A stretch of 23,861 nucleotides of DNA from CAZOVK01 sp964583165 (lineage in GTDB: Bacteria > Bacillota > Clostridia > Lachnospirales > WRAX01), in the NCBI GenBank assembly GCA_964583165.1, contig CAZOVK010000034.1, positions 1 through 23,861 on the forward strand, in the 5' to 3' direction. The notes under the pieces were generated by a model. That model was not told the origin of the DNA and did no database searches. It saw only the letters and a list, made by a program, of their open reading frames with translations. Below, piece by piece: positions 7,314-15,599 of the stretch; positions within the stretch are counted from its first letter, which is position 1; each line of letters begins with the position of its first letter. The translations under genes were made by a program, and so were the position numbers.

Positions 7314-9239
7314 ATGCCTATTATTACACTGAGTGACGGCAAGCAAGTGGAAGTCGAAAGCGGTATATCCGTTTTAGACGTGGCAAAACAAATCAGCCAA
7401 GGTCTGGCGCGTAACGCTTGCGCGGCAGACCTGGACGGTGAACTAACAGACCTTCGCGCACCGATAACAAAAGACTGCTCGCTTAAAATTCTGACGTTCG
7501 ACGACGAAGGCGGGCGTTGGGCATTCCGCCATACAGCCGCGCATATCCTTGCGCAAGCCGTAAAACGCCTCTACCCAACGGCAAAACTCGCCATAGGCCC
7601 CGCTATCAAAGACGGTTTCTACTATGACGTAGACTTTGAACGCCCGCTAGTGCCCGAAGATTTAGAGAAAATCCAAGACGAGATGAAGAAAATCGTCAAA
7701 GAGGACATCGCTCTGGAGCGTTTCGAGTTGCCGCGTGACGAAGCTATTGTTTTCTTCGAGAAAATGGGCGAAAGTTATAAAGTAGAACTCATTCAAGACC
7801 TACCCGAAGGCGAAATCATTTCATTTTACAGGCAAGGCGAGTTTACAGACCTTTGCGCGGGCCCTCACATGTTATCAACTAAGGCCGTCAAAGCCCTGTC
7901 GCTCACGACACTTGCGGGCGCATATTGGCGCGGCAGTGAGAAGAACAAGATGCTTACACGTATCTACGGCACGGCATTTGCCAAAGCGTCAGAACTGGAC
8001 GCGTACTTCGCGATGCTCGAAGAAGCCAAGAAACGCGACCACAGAAAGCTTGGGCGCGAACTCGAACTCTTCGCTTTACTCGAAGAAGCCCCCGGTATGC
8101 CATTCTTCCTACCCAAAGGTATGATAATTAAGAACCTACTCGTCGAATATTGGCGAAAGCTCCACAAAGAGCGCGGTTATGTAGAAATCAGCACGCCCCA
8201 AATCATGACGCGCGAACTCTGGACGCGCTCGGGTCACTGGGACCACTATCGCTCAAACATGTACACAACAGAAATTGAAGAAGCCGACTTCGCGATAAAG
8301 CCCATGAACTGCCCGGGTGGTATGCTTGTCTATAAGCAAAAAATGCGCTCCTACAAAGACCTGCCCATGCGTGTCGGCGAACTCGGTATCGTCCACAGGC
8401 ATGAAAAAAGCGGCACACTGCACGGGCTCATGCGCGTGAGGTGTTTCACACAGGACGACGCGCATCTGTATATGACGCCCGAAGACATCAAACCCGAGAT
8501 TATAGGCGTTATCGACCTCTTCGCGACAGTTTATAGCCTGTTTGGTTTTGAATACAGCGTCGAACTCAGCACGCGGCCCGAAAACAGCATGGGCAGCGAG
8601 GAAGACTGGAACACAGCGACAGAAGCCCTTCGCGAAGCCCTAATCGAAAAGAATGTCAACTTTGTAATCAACGAGGGTGACGGCGCGTTCTATGGCCCCA
8701 AAATTGACTTTCATCTAAAAGACTCAATCGGGCGCACATGGCAATGCGGCACAATACAGCTTGACTTCCAGATGCCCGAAAAGTTTGACCTCGAATATAT
8801 CGGCGCTGACGGTGAACGCCACCGCCCCATCATGATACACCGCACGGCATACGGCTCCCTTGAACGCTTCATCGGCGTTCTGACAGAGCATTTCGCGGGC
8901 GCGTTCCCGCTGTGGCTTGCGCCTGTTCAAGTCAAGATTTTGCCTATCTCCGAGCGCTTCCATGACTACGCCGCTGCTGTTGAAAAACAGTTAGACGCGG
9001 TGGGTATCCGCGCCGAAGTTGACACGCGCTCCGAAAAAATCGGCTTCAAAATCCGTGAAGCCAGAAACTCCCGCGCCCCCTACATCGTCGTTGTCGGTGA
9101 AAAGGAAAGTGCCGAGAACGCCGTGTCCGTCAGAAGCCGCCACAAAGGCGACGAAGGTCAGTTAGCGCTTTCTGACTTCATAACACGCTTGCAAGAAGAA
9201 ATTGATAGTAAGTTCTTCACATTCGACAAGGTAGAATAA
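7314..9239 (+). CDS. thrS: Threonyl-tRNA synthetase
   Basis: Charges tRNA-Thr with threonine. The 641 residues give the full bacterial architecture: TGS domain (about 1-62), editing domain with HTAAH at 73-77 and CAGPH at 181-185, class II catalytic core (about 245-535) and C-terminal anticodon-binding domain. Zinc ligands that select threonine are Cys333 (MNCPGG), His384 (DDAH) and His509 (IHRTAYGS), equivalent to the E. coli Cys334/His385/His511 set. The editing Cys and His residues are intact, so mischarged Ser-tRNA-Thr should be hydrolysed. AAAGGGG lies 7 bases before the ATG. The gene is monocistronic, between the T-box and the terminator at 9250-9280, and its regulation by uncharged tRNA-Thr is clear from the leader. 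Confidence 0.98.
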   Translation: MPIITLSDGKQVEVESGISVLDVAKQISQGLARNACAADLDGELTDLRAPITKDCSLKILTFDDEGGRWAFRHTAAHILAQAVKRLYPTAKLAIGPAIKDGFYYDVDFERPLVPEDLEKIQDEMKKIVKEDIALERFELPRDEAIVFFEKMGESYKVELIQDLPEGEIISFYRQGEFTDLCAGPHMLSTKAVKALSLTTLAGAYWRGSEKNKMLTRIYGTAFAKASELDAYFAMLEEAKKRDHRKLGRELELFALLEEAPGMPFFLPKGMIIKNLLVEYWRKLHKERGYVEISTPQIMTRELWTRSGHWDHYRSNMYTTEIEEADFAIKPMNCPGGMLVYKQKMRSYKDLPMRVGELGIVHRHEKSGTLHGLMRVRCFTQDDAHLYMTPEDIKPEIIGVIDLFATVYSLFGFEYSVELSTRPENSMGSEEDWNTATEALREALIEKNVNFVINEGDGAFYGPKIDFHLKDSIGRTWQCGTIQLDFQMPEKFDLEYIGADGERHRPIMIHRTAYGSLERFIGVLTEHFAGAFPLWLAPVQVKILPISERFHDYAAAVEKQLDAVGIRAEVDTRSEKIGFKIREARNSRAPYIVVVGEKESAENAVSVRSRHKGDEGQLALSDFITRLQEEIDSKFFTFDKVE

Positions 9240-9249
9240 CAAACGAAAA

Positions 9250-9280
9250 GGGCTGGAATCTCTGTTCCGGCCCTCTCTTT
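9250..9280. terminator. Bidirectional intrinsic terminator between convergent thrS and nucleotidyltransferase gene
   Basis: GGGCTGGAA (9250-9258) pairs with TTCCGGCCC (9265-9273) around a 6-base loop, with one G-U pair. The rightward tail is TCTCTTT. Read leftward, the hairpin is followed by TTTTCGTTTG, so it can also end the long leftward transcript. Confidence 0.85.
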
Positions 9281-9282
9281 AA

Positions 9283-9945
9283 CTATCTAATTTCGCGTAA
9301 TATATGTATCCATTCATGCCCATTCGGAAAGGCGACTGATAAAGCATTCAGTAGCCAAATACGGCTCTCAAAAGATAAGTGTTGAAGCATCACTTTGAAA
9401 TCGTGGCGATTCACTTCCCGTGATAAATCTGTAGACTTGTACAAAAGCACTAACTCCGGCGATAAATACGAAATGCCCGCTTTCGTTAATATAGCTTTGC
9501 CCATATCAAGCCTTATCTTCTCATTCCGTGAATAGATGAATTCATTGTCAACGCACCTATTAAACAGAAATTCGATATAATCCAGTTTATGTTGTTCAAC
9601 ATGGTCAATCTCACAACGGTAAAAGCCGTCTTCGACAAGGCTTACATGAAAAAATGGGCAACTGTCTTTAACACAAAAAATATTGCGCTTAACCACCTTT
9701 TGGTCTGCAACATCCGTAATCAGATGTACCAAACCATTACCCAACGGCTCATAAATAACCCAATCCCGCGATTTCATATATTCTATTATGTAATTTCTCT
9801 CTTCCCAATATGCCGATATATCTATATCTCCATGTGGTCTGATGGATTCACCCAGATGAATGTCTAACGCATGACCTCCACAAAAAGCATAACCAAAACC
9901 CTGATTTGCAAGCAAATTATCGCACTCAACAATAAGTTGGTTCAT
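9283..9945 (-). CDS. Nucleotidyltransferase of the ANT(2'')/lincosamide-modifying type
   Basis: A 220-residue protein with the polymerase-beta-like nucleotidyltransferase signature near its N-terminus: CGGHALDIHLG (GG at 23-24, Asp28) followed by RPHGDIDIS (Asp40 and Asp42, the metal-binding pair). This GG-x-A-D...R-x-H-x-D-x-D arrangement is that of the aminoglycoside-2''-adenylyltransferase and lincosamide nucleotidyltransferase family. The substrate is unknown; many members modify drugs, but others are uncharacterised, so resistance is only a possibility. The ATG overlaps the rnc stop (ATGA), suggesting coupled translation. It is the last gene of the leftward block and is visibly more AT-rich than its neighbours, which suggests later acquisition. 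The C-terminal half (from about 140) is mainly helical with no motif I recognise. Confidence 0.72.
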   Translation of the reverse strand: MNQLIVECDNLLANQGFGYAFCGGHALDIHLGESIRPHGDIDISAYWEERNYIIEYMKSRDWVIYEPLGNGLVHLITDVADQKVVKRNIFCVKDSCPFFHVSLVEDGFYRCEIDHVEQHKLDYIEFLFNRCVDNEFIYSRNEKIRLDMGKAILTKAGISYLSPELVLLYKSTDLSREVNRHDFKVMLQHLSFESRIWLLNALSVAFPNGHEWIHILREIR

Positions 9946-10655
9946 CCTATATTTTCATCCTTTTCTATAAGCTCCAATGCCGCCGCCGCCGCCTTTTTTG
10001 ATGCCTCTTTCTTGCTCTTGCCCGAGCCAACCCCAATGCGGCGGTTCTCATGATATACAGCGACAGTAAACGTCTTGTCATGCTGCTGCCCGGCTTCATC
10101 TGTAATAATATAATGCAACGGCTCACGGCTGATTTTCTGTATATACACTTGAAGCCGCGTTTTTGGGTCATCGTTTTTGAGCGTTTCTTTAACCATACCA
10201 ATCCGCGCGCCAAGAAAACGGACTATGAAGCCCTCCGCCGCCTCATACCCTCCGTCACAATATATCGCGCCAATCAGCGCCTCAAACGCGTCAGAGAGAA
10301 TTGAGTCCTTATCTCGCCCGCCGCAATTTTCCTCGCCGCGGTCAACAAGCAGACATTCGCCCAACTCAATCTCACGCGCCACAGCCGCAATAACAGGCTC
10401 ACAAACGAGCGAAGCCCGACACTTCGTGAGCTCCCCCTCCCGTAAATCGGGGTAGGAGTTGAACAACTTTCGGCTCACAGCCAATTCAAGCACCGCGTCA
10501 CCCAAAAACTCCAGCGTTTCATTAGATTTCAGCGCATCCAAACCCTTTTCGTTACAATAAGAACTATGTGTGAGCGCGTGTATAAGCCGCCCCATATCCT
10601 TAAACTCATAACCTATCCGCGCTATTAAAGCCTTGATGTTATCTTCAAACGACAT
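9942..10655 (-). CDS. rnc: Ribonuclease III
   Basis: Double-strand-specific endoribonuclease for rRNA precursor and mRNA processing. At 237 residues it is full length. The signature NETLEFLGDAVLEL spans 45-58, with the acidic metal ligands Glu49, Asp53, Asp122 and Glu125 (SDAFEALIGA). A C-terminal double-stranded RNA-binding domain starts near DPKTRLQVYIQ (about 164) and contains the basic GSGKSKKEASKKAA helix. GAGGG precedes the ATG, 11 bases after the rsmI stop. In many Firmicutes rnc sits near acpP, smc and ftsY; here it is attached to the holB-rsmI block instead. Confidence 0.97.
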   Translation of the reverse strand: MSFEDNIKALIARIGYEFKDMGRLIHALTHSSYCNEKGLDALKSNETLEFLGDAVLELAVSRKLFNSYPDLREGELTKCRASLVCEPVIAAVAREIELGECLLVDRGEENCGGRDKDSILSDAFEALIGAIYCDGGYEAAEGFIVRFLGARIGMVKETLKNDDPKTRLQVYIQKISREPLHYIITDEAGQQHDKTFTVAVYHENRRIGVGSGKSKKEASKKAAAAALELIEKDENIG

Positions 10656-10666
10656 AAAACCCTCAA

Positions 10667-11512
10667 CTATTCCTCTTGTTCGTTTATAAGCTGTTCGTAA
10701 ATCTCGCGCTTCCCCACTCGGCGGTCACGCGCGGCGGCTTTAATCGCATCCATGCGCGATTGCCCCAGTTTTTCATACATAGCCACATGTTCAGAAACGG
10801 TCATGTCTGCCCATTCGGTTTGTACTGCCTCGCCGCGCTCACTCCCCCCCGCCAGAACCATCACATACTCGCCCTGAGCCCCTGTTTGGTTTATCCGCTC
10901 AATAGCAGCGCTTATCGTACCCATAAAATTCTCTTCGTGAATCTTCGTAAGCTCCCGCAAGACACTAATCGACCGCTCACCCAATGATTCTCTTAGCTCC
11001 GTCAGTGTATCCAGAATTCTATGCGGGGCTTCATACAAAATCACTGTCCGTGTTTCATTCAGTAAGTTTTCTACCCGTTCGCGCCGCTTCCGCTTATCTG
11101 TGGGCAAAAAACCCTCAAACACAAACTTCTCGGTATCTTGCCCCGACAAAACGAGCGCCGTCACAGCCGCGCAAGCCCCGGGGCACACCGTGACACTAAT
11201 CCCGCGCTCAAAACAAAGCTTGACTAAATCAGCGCCCGGGTCAGAAACCCCGGGCATTCCCGCGTCAGTCACCAGCGCAATATCCGCGCCCTCCAACAAC
11301 TTGGCAATCAACTTAGGCGCTTTCGCATCCTTGTTATGCTCATGATAACTGGTCTGCGGCGTGGTTATCTCATAATAATTCAACAACTTTGCCGTATGGC
11401 GCGTGTCCTCAGCAGCTATTAAGTCCGCTTCCGAAAGCACGCGCAACACACGTAACGTGATGTCCTCTAAGTTGCCAATCGGCGTAGCGCAAAGGTAGAG
11501 CGTACCCGCCAT
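10667..11512 (-). CDS. rsmI: 16S rRNA (cytidine1402-2'-O)-methyltransferase
   Basis: Uses SAM to methylate the 2'-O of C1402 in 16S rRNA, at the P site of the small subunit (YraL/YabC family, tetrapyrrole-methylase fold). The 281-residue length is typical. Family segments visible are LYLCATPIGNLEDITLRV at the N-terminus, AEDTRHTAKLL, the SYHEHN motif, and LVTDAGMPGVSDPG. Start at the ATG 11512-11510: it shares one base with the preceding methyltransferase stop (TGATG), and GGGAGG lies 7 bases upstream. The order methyltransferase then rsmI matches yabB-yabC of Bacillus, lacking the small yazA gene between them. Confidence 0.96.
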   Translation of the reverse strand: MAGTLYLCATPIGNLEDITLRVLRVLSEADLIAAEDTRHTAKLLNYYEITTPQTSYHEHNKDAKAPKLIAKLLEGADIALVTDAGMPGVSDPGADLVKLCFERGISVTVCPGACAAVTALVLSGQDTEKFVFEGFLPTDKRKRRERVENLLNETRTVILYEAPHRILDTLTELRESLGERSISVLRELTKIHEENFMGTISAAIERINQTGAQGEYVMVLAGGSERGEAVQTEWADMTVSEHVAMYEKLGQSRMDAIKAAARDRRVGKREIYEQLINEQEE

Positions 11513-12258
11513 CAGTTTTCCTCCCAGTAAATACGCCGCGCCTCGTCAGTATAAACGCCCGGCTGACTATACAATACGAGCGGCGGCATGACATTCAAAA
11601 ACGCCGCACCGCGCTTGATGCCCTCAATAAGCACAAGAATAGGTGGCTTGTGTACATATGAATGAACAAGCCGTAAGGTTTTCGGCTCAATCTCATGTTC
11701 GCGCATGGCGGAGAAGATATCCGCTAGTCTATGCGGCTTGTGAACCATAAACAGCCGCCCCCCGAATTTCAGAAGCCAAGAAGCCGCCCCGCAAATATCT
11801 CCAATCGTACAGCTACGCTCAAACCGCGCTTCCTGCGCCCCAAGAGGCAAAGGCCCGCTCCCGTCAGCGTGATAAGGCGGGTTAGCCGTCACGGCATCAA
11901 AATCACCCGAACCAAAATGCTCCCGAATCTCTCGAATATCCGCATGAACAGCCCTTAACCTGCCGTCCAAGCCATTCATCTGAACACTCCGAGAAAACAA
12001 GTCCACCGCGCGCGCGTCCATATCCACGCCGACAAGTTCATTCGCTTTCGTGAGATTACTCATTAAAATTGGAACAATCCCATTCCCCGTACACAAATCG
12101 AGAACCCGCTCATTGCGCCTAGCCCGCGCGAAATGCGCCAACAACACCGCGTCAACGCCGAAACAAAACCCCGCCGGGTCAGAAAGAATCCTTAGCCCGC
12201 CGCGCTGTAAGTCGTCTATGCGTTCACCCGGTCTTATTGGCTCGTCTTTACTCATCAT
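11512..12258 (-). CDS. yabB: YabB/TrmN6-like SAM-dependent methyltransferase
   Basis: A class I methyltransferase of the tRNA1(Val) (adenine37-N6)-methyltransferase-like family, predicted to methylate an adenine base in RNA. Of its 248 residues, VLDLCTGNGIVPILM (52-66) is SAM-binding motif I and the NPPY at 126-129 is the amino-methyltransferase catalytic motif. The N-terminal SDPAGFCFGVDAVLLAHFA is typical of the family. It overlaps the ricT end by 11 bases; two consecutive ATG codons (12258 and 12255) are possible starts and neither has a well-spaced SD, so coupled reinitiation is likely. The placement corresponds to yabB of Bacillus. The exact RNA target is not shown here. Confidence 0.88.
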   Translation of the reverse strand: MMSKDEPIRPGERIDDLQRGGLRILSDPAGFCFGVDAVLLAHFARARRNERVLDLCTGNGIVPILMSNLTKANELVGVDMDARAVDLFSRSVQMNGLDGRLRAVHADIREIREHFGSGDFDAVTANPPYHADGSGPLPLGAQEARFERSCTIGDICGAASWLLKFGGRLFMVHKPHRLADIFSAMREHEIEPKTLRLVHSYVHKPPILVLIEGIKRGAAFLNVMPPLVLYSQPGVYTDEARRIYWEEN

Positions 12259-13141
12259 CCTTGACTATGGGCATGGGCGGTTGTTCGCGGCGTTCTTTAA
12301 TGCGAATTTTGTCGGCCGCGTAAGTGTTGATATTAGGCGCGTCTTGCGGACGTTTACGAACGGCGACATTCACAAGCTGGCGCAAAACATTGACAGACAA
12401 CACCTCACCGCAACCATCGGGCGTACAAACCAAATCACCCGCCATAGGCATATTCTTGTTCAATTCCTCGTAGGTGTCTTCTTCATACTTCAAACAACAC
12501 ATCAAACGCCCACAAATGCCCGAAATCTTTGATGGGTTTAGCGACAGCCCCTGTTCCTTCGCCATTTTTATCGACACAGGCTGAAAGTCCTCCAAAAACG
12601 TCGCGCAACAAAACGTCCGCCCACAAATGCCGATGCCGTTCAAAATCTTCGCTTCGTCACGAACGCCTACCTGCCGCAACTCAATTCGTGTTCTGAACAC
12701 ATAAGCCAAGTCCTTGACCAATTCACGAAAATCAACGCGCCCATCAGCCGTGAAATAGAAAATAATCTTGTTCATGTCAAACGTAACCTCAACATCAACA
12801 AGTTTCATCTCGGGGTTATGCTTCGCGATTTTCTCCAGCGCGATAACCGTGGCTTCCTGCTCTTTAAGGCGGTTTGATTCCTCTTTTTTATAGTCCTCGT
12901 CAGTCGCACGCCTAATAATCTTCTTCAGCGGTAGCGTGACCTGACTCTCTTTAACCTGTCTATTCGGTATATCCACGCGCCCAAACTCCACGCCCCGCGC
13001 TGTTTCTACTATACAATGGCTACCCGCCGCGAAAACCTCGCCGTCGGGGTCAAAATAATAAATCTTGCCTGCGCGTCTGAACCGCACACCGATTATCTCG
13101 TAAAGCGTTTCCTCCGCTTGAATCTGCTCATTATCGCTCAT
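12248..13141 (-). CDS. ricT: RicT (YaaT), PSP1-domain regulator of RNase Y
   Basis: Subunit of the RicA-RicF-RicT (Y-complex) that carries iron-sulfur clusters and directs RNase Y-dependent mRNA maturation in Bacillus; also linked there to biofilm and sporulation. The 297 residues carry the PSP1 domain with a cysteine set at 173, 178, 179, 210, 215, 216 (GICGRTFCC and GICGRLMCC) plus Cys244, as expected for cluster ligation. GGAGG stands before the ATG. It lies 10 bases after the holB stop, as in the Bacillus holB-yaaT order. The yabA gene (replication initiation control) that follows yaaT in Bacillus is absent here. Confidence 0.94.
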   Translation of the reverse strand: MSDNEQIQAEETLYEIIGVRFRRAGKIYYFDPDGEVFAAGSHCIVETARGVEFGRVDIPNRQVKESQVTLPLKKIIRRATDEDYKKEESNRLKEQEATVIALEKIAKHNPEMKLVDVEVTFDMNKIIFYFTADGRVDFRELVKDLAYVFRTRIELRQVGVRDEAKILNGIGICGRTFCCATFLEDFQPVSIKMAKEQGLSLNPSKISGICGRLMCCLKYEEDTYEELNKNMPMAGDLVCTPDGCGEVLSVNVLRQLVNVAVRKRPQDAPNINTYAADKIRIKERREQPPMPIVKDDE

Positions 13142-13151
13142 ATCGCCTCCG

Positions 13152-13982
13152 TCAGTACCCTAAAACCCTCAATAACAGGTTCTCTATAGTCATTTGAAAA
13201 TTCGCATTTATCGGTACATTCTTTTGCGCATCAATGATTGTATCAACGCAAAACCCATAATACCCCGCGTTAACGACATCACGCGCCCACGCATTTCTAT
13301 AATAAAGCAACATGCAGTCCAACAAATCCGTCACGTTTTGTCTAAACGGGTCAAGCACCTTAAACGCCTCAAACGCAAACAATAAATCGCCTTTTCGCTC
13401 ATTTTGTGTTTTTGCCAAAACCTCAAACACCGTATCACGCATGTGTTTCTGCTCGTCGCTAAGTGTTTCTTCGCCACCTTGAACAAACAATCTTGTTGAA
13501 CGCGACCAAATCGTCTGCAAAATGTTGTCGTCGTTATCAGAAACAAAGATGAAGTAAGCGAAACTCGGCGGTTCTTCAATGATTTTCAACAGCGCATTTT
13601 GCCCGCTCTGATTCAGCCTGTCAGCCTGCTCAATAATCACGACCTTGTTATCACTCTGCATAGGCTTAGTCGTCATGCCCTCGTCAATAACCGAGCGAAC
13701 ATGCTCAACCTTAATATCGCGTTTACCCTTTTCAACACCGAGTGTATACAAATCAGGGTTATTCCCCGAATCAAAAGTCTTACAGCTCACACATTGCCCG
13801 CAAGGCTCTGCGTTACTATTCTCACACAAAAGCGCCTTAGCAATCGCCCGCGCCAACCCAAGCTTGTCCGCTCCAACTTCACCCGAAATTATCAAAGAAC
13901 GCGGCAATCGCGCGTCCGTAAGCATTCCCCGCACGCGCTCAATCAACAGCTTATTCCGCTTAAAACCCCAATTGCCGCTCAT
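13152..13982 (-). CDS. holB: DNA polymerase III delta' subunit
   Basis: Clamp-loader subunit that helps place the beta sliding clamp at primer termini. The 276 residues are slightly short for delta' (about 330). The P-loop region is degenerate (GEVGADKLGLA at 34-44), as expected because delta' does not hydrolyse ATP. Four cysteines (53, 61, 64, 67) form the zinc module, and LLKIIEEPP (131-139) is a clear clamp-loader motif. The usual SRC sensor motif reads SRS (160-162), losing the Cys but keeping the arginine finger. The ATG overlaps the yaaR stop (ATGA), so the two are probably co-translated. Confidence 0.93.
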   Translation of the reverse strand: MSGNWGFKRNKLLIERVRGMLTDARLPRSLIISGEVGADKLGLARAIAKALLCENSNAEPCGQCVSCKTFDSGNNPDLYTLGVEKGKRDIKVEHVRSVIDEGMTTKPMQSDNKVVIIEQADRLNQSGQNALLKIIEEPPSFAYFIFVSDNDDNILQTIWSRSTRLFVQGGEETLSDEQKHMRDTVFEVLAKTQNERKGDLLFAFEAFKVLDPFRQNVTDLLDCMLLYYRNAWARDVVNAGYYGFCVDTIIDAQKNVPINANFQMTIENLLLRVLGY

Positions 13983-14419
13983 ATCAATAAATCCAGCAGT
14001 AACCCTTGAATTTCTTCTGTCGTTTCAAGAATCTTGATGTGGTCTTTCTCTTTCTTCAAGAGTTCCTGCGCCAAATCGTCCAAATCTTGATTGACCACGC
14101 GCACAATACTCAAAACCCTATGCCGCCCTCGCCTGTCAAGGAAGTTCTCGCGCGAAAACTGATGAGAGTTAGTGACGACTTCATTGATAAATTCACCGAT
14201 TTTCGACTTATATTGCCTCAAATCGGCTATATCCATGTGTTCGGTCAGCCTACTGCCCAAACTTGTTATGTCGTCGATAAGCCCTTTCAGCCTTTCGGCC
14301 AGCCCTTCCTCGCCTAAGCGGTTCAGCGTAAACATAAATTCTTCGTTACGCTCGACTTCGCGCGTTTTCGCGGCTTCGGCTGCCGCGACGGGGTTAACCG
14401 CGTTAACCCTTATGTCCAT
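13979..14419 (-). CDS. yaaR: YaaR family protein (DUF327)
   Basis: A 146-residue, mostly helical and highly charged cytoplasmic protein of the YaaR/DUF327 family, always met between darA (yaaQ) and holB in Firmicutes. Its function is not established. The sequence has an alanine-rich N-terminus (VNPVAAAEAAK) followed by long amphipathic helices suited to coiled-coil contacts. The ATG at 14419 is chosen because AGAGGG lies 7 bases upstream; a GTG at 14425 would place the SD only 2 bases away. Confidence 0.88.
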   Translation of the reverse strand: MDIRVNAVNPVAAAEAAKTREVERNEEFMFTLNRLGEEGLAERLKGLIDDITSLGSRLTEHMDIADLRQYKSKIGEFINEVVTNSHQFSRENFLDRRGRHRVLSIVRVVNQDLDDLAQELLKKEKDHIKILETTEEIQGLLLDLLI

Positions 14420-14434
14420 AAACACACCCTCTTC

Positions 14435-14471
14435 AGCCTATAGCTCATAGCGTCAATCTAGGCTCTAGGCT
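14435..14471 (-). repeat. Imperfect inverted repeat between darA and yaaR
   Basis: AGCCTATAGC (14435-14444) pairs with GCTCTAGGCT (14462-14471), 9 of 10 positions, around a 17-base loop. It lies just ahead of the yaaR ribosome-binding site on the minus-strand transcript. There is no T-run, so it is not a terminator; it may be an mRNA processing or stabilising hairpin, or chance. Confidence 0.35.
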
Positions 14472-14487
14472 AAGGCTATCCGTTTTG

Positions 14488-14817
14488 TTACACTTTCTTA
14501 AAGCTCTCGACATTCATAACAAACATAGTAGCCCCGCCCACCGTAACTTCAACGGGGTAAGGCATATAATTATCCGAAGCCGACACATGTGTTGAGTGAA
14601 CACTCGTAATCTGCTTTCTGCTCTTACACTTCTTTTCTATTATGCGCTCGAGTTCGGGAATGCGCTCGTCTTCACAGCCACAAATGAGCGTTGTGTTGCC
14701 CGCGCGCAAGAAACCGCCTGTTGACGCAAGCTTTGTGACCTGAAAACCGTTCTCGTTTAATACGTCCATAATCTGGAACGCGTCCTCGTCGTGTATGATT
14801 GCCATGACCAGTTTCAT
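14488..14817 (-). CDS. darA: Cyclic di-AMP-binding PII-like protein DarA (PstA, YaaQ)
   Basis: A PII-like trimeric signalling protein that binds c-di-AMP in Firmicutes; its partners are still poorly known. The 109 residues match family length. Family features are the N-terminal MKLVMAIIHDEDAFQIMDVL strand-helix, the short T-loop segment LASTGGFLRAGNTTLICG and the C-terminal PVEVTVGGATMFVM. AGAAGGGGG stands 6 bases before the ATG. It lies downstream of tmk across the three-hairpin element at 14843-14937 and upstream of yaaR, the standard Firmicute order. The presence of DarA implies c-di-AMP signalling in this organism, although the cyclase is not in view. Confidence 0.95.
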   Translation of the reverse strand: MKLVMAIIHDEDAFQIMDVLNENGFQVTKLASTGGFLRAGNTTLICGCEDERIPELERIIEKKCKSRKQITSVHSTHVSASDNYMPYPVEVTVGGATMFVMNVESFKKV

Positions 14818-14842
14818 ATTGTGCCCCCTTCTAAATATCTTA

Positions 14843-14937
14843 CCCCGTCAACGAAAACTGCGTTTTTTCGTTGCCACCCCTCATGGAGGGGAACAGCGGC
14901 AACGAACAATGAAACGCGAATCATTGTTGCCGCCGTA
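14843..14937. repeat. Three-hairpin intergenic element, copy B
   Basis: On the plus strand: CCCCGTC, then hairpin 1 (CAACGAAAA at 14849-14857 with TTTTCGTTG at 14865-14873), hairpin 2 (CCCCTC 14877-14882 with GAGGGG 14886-14891, 3-base loop), and hairpin 3 (GCGGC 14896-14900 with GCCGC 14929-14933, a 4-base 5' bulge AACG, then AACAATGA 14905-14912 with TCATTGTT 14921-14928). It fills the tmk-darA gap and its right arm overlaps the last codons and stop of tmk. The same architecture recurs at 16598-16691. Confidence 0.7.
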
Positions 14938-15544
14938 AGTGCGTAATCAGTGAAAGAATTTCAGCGTGTACTTCGGCTTTTGATTTCGCCGCGTCAACTG
15001 TCTTGATACGTTCTGGATATAAAGCGGCTAATTCTTTGTAACCCTCATAAACCGCTTGATGAAACGCATTCCCCTGCATTTCAAGCCTGTCAAACGCCGT
15101 GTTTTTCTTCCGCGCGAAGCCTTTTTCGGGCGGCAAGTCTAACAGGATTGTTATATCGGGCATGATGCCGTCTATAGCCAACGCGTTCGCGCCGATTACC
15201 TCTTTGATACCTAAACCGCGTGTTATACCTTGATATACGATAGACGAGTCAATAAATCTGTCACAGATTACGGCTTTTTGGGCGTTCAGCGCGGGTTTTA
15301 TGATTCTTTCAACCGTTTCGGCGCGTGAAGCCGCATATAACAAAGCTTCTGCCCTAGCACACACGTCTGTTTTCGTATCTAACAACAACGCCCGTATCGC
15401 CTCCGAAACAGCTGTGCCGCCGGGTTCTCGTGTGAGAATAGCGTCAAAACCCAAGCGCGCCAAAGCGTCCTTTAACATGGCGCATTGCGTACTCTTGCCC
15501 GCGCCCTCCGTGCCCTCAACAGAAATAAACAAACCGCCTGCCAA
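14921..15544 (-). CDS. tmk: Thymidylate kinase
   Basis: Phosphorylates dTMP to dTDP with ATP, an essential step to dTTP. Of 207 residues, the P-loop GTEGAGKST is at 11-19, and CDRFIDSSIVYQG carries the DR(Y/F) nucleotide-binding motif with the substrate-site residues. The TTG at 15544 is taken as start: GGGGGA lies 5 bases upstream and translation from it gives MAGGLFISVEG, matching the normal tmk N-terminus. The in-frame GTG at 15556 would overlap that SD and has none of its own. A promoter with an extended -10 lies at 15571-15599, inside the end of the phospholipase gene, so tmk probably heads its own transcript. The last five residues are encoded within the three-hairpin element. Confidence 0.95.
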   Translation of the reverse strand: MAGGLFISVEGTEGAGKSTQCAMLKDALARLGFDAILTREPGGTAVSEAIRALLLDTKTDVCARAEALLYAASRAETVERIIKPALNAQKAVICDRFIDSSIVYQGITRGLGIKEVIGANALAIDGIMPDITILLDLPPEKGFARKKNTAFDRLEMQGNAFHQAVYEGYKELAALYPERIKTVDAAKSKAEVHAEILSLITHLRRQQ

Positions 15545-15570
15545 AATATCCCCCACTGTAGTTTTTCTGT

Positions 15571-15599
15571 ATTATACCATACATGTCAAGTTTCGTAAA
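15571..15599 (-). promoter_or_regulatory. Promoter of the tmk-darA-yaaR-holB transcript
   Basis: On the minus strand TATAAT (15576-15571) is preceded by TGG, an extended -10, and TTTACG (15599-15594) lies 17 bases upstream as a weak -35. The start near 15564 gives a leader of about 20 bases before the TTG of tmk. The -35 is inside the final codons of the phospholipase-like gene. Confidence 0.6.

Noticed and set aside
14845..14851. Possible -35 (TTGACG on the minus strand) for a separate darA promoter inside the three-hairpin element
   Set aside because: No -10 is found 16-18 bases downstream; the bases there are the darA SD.
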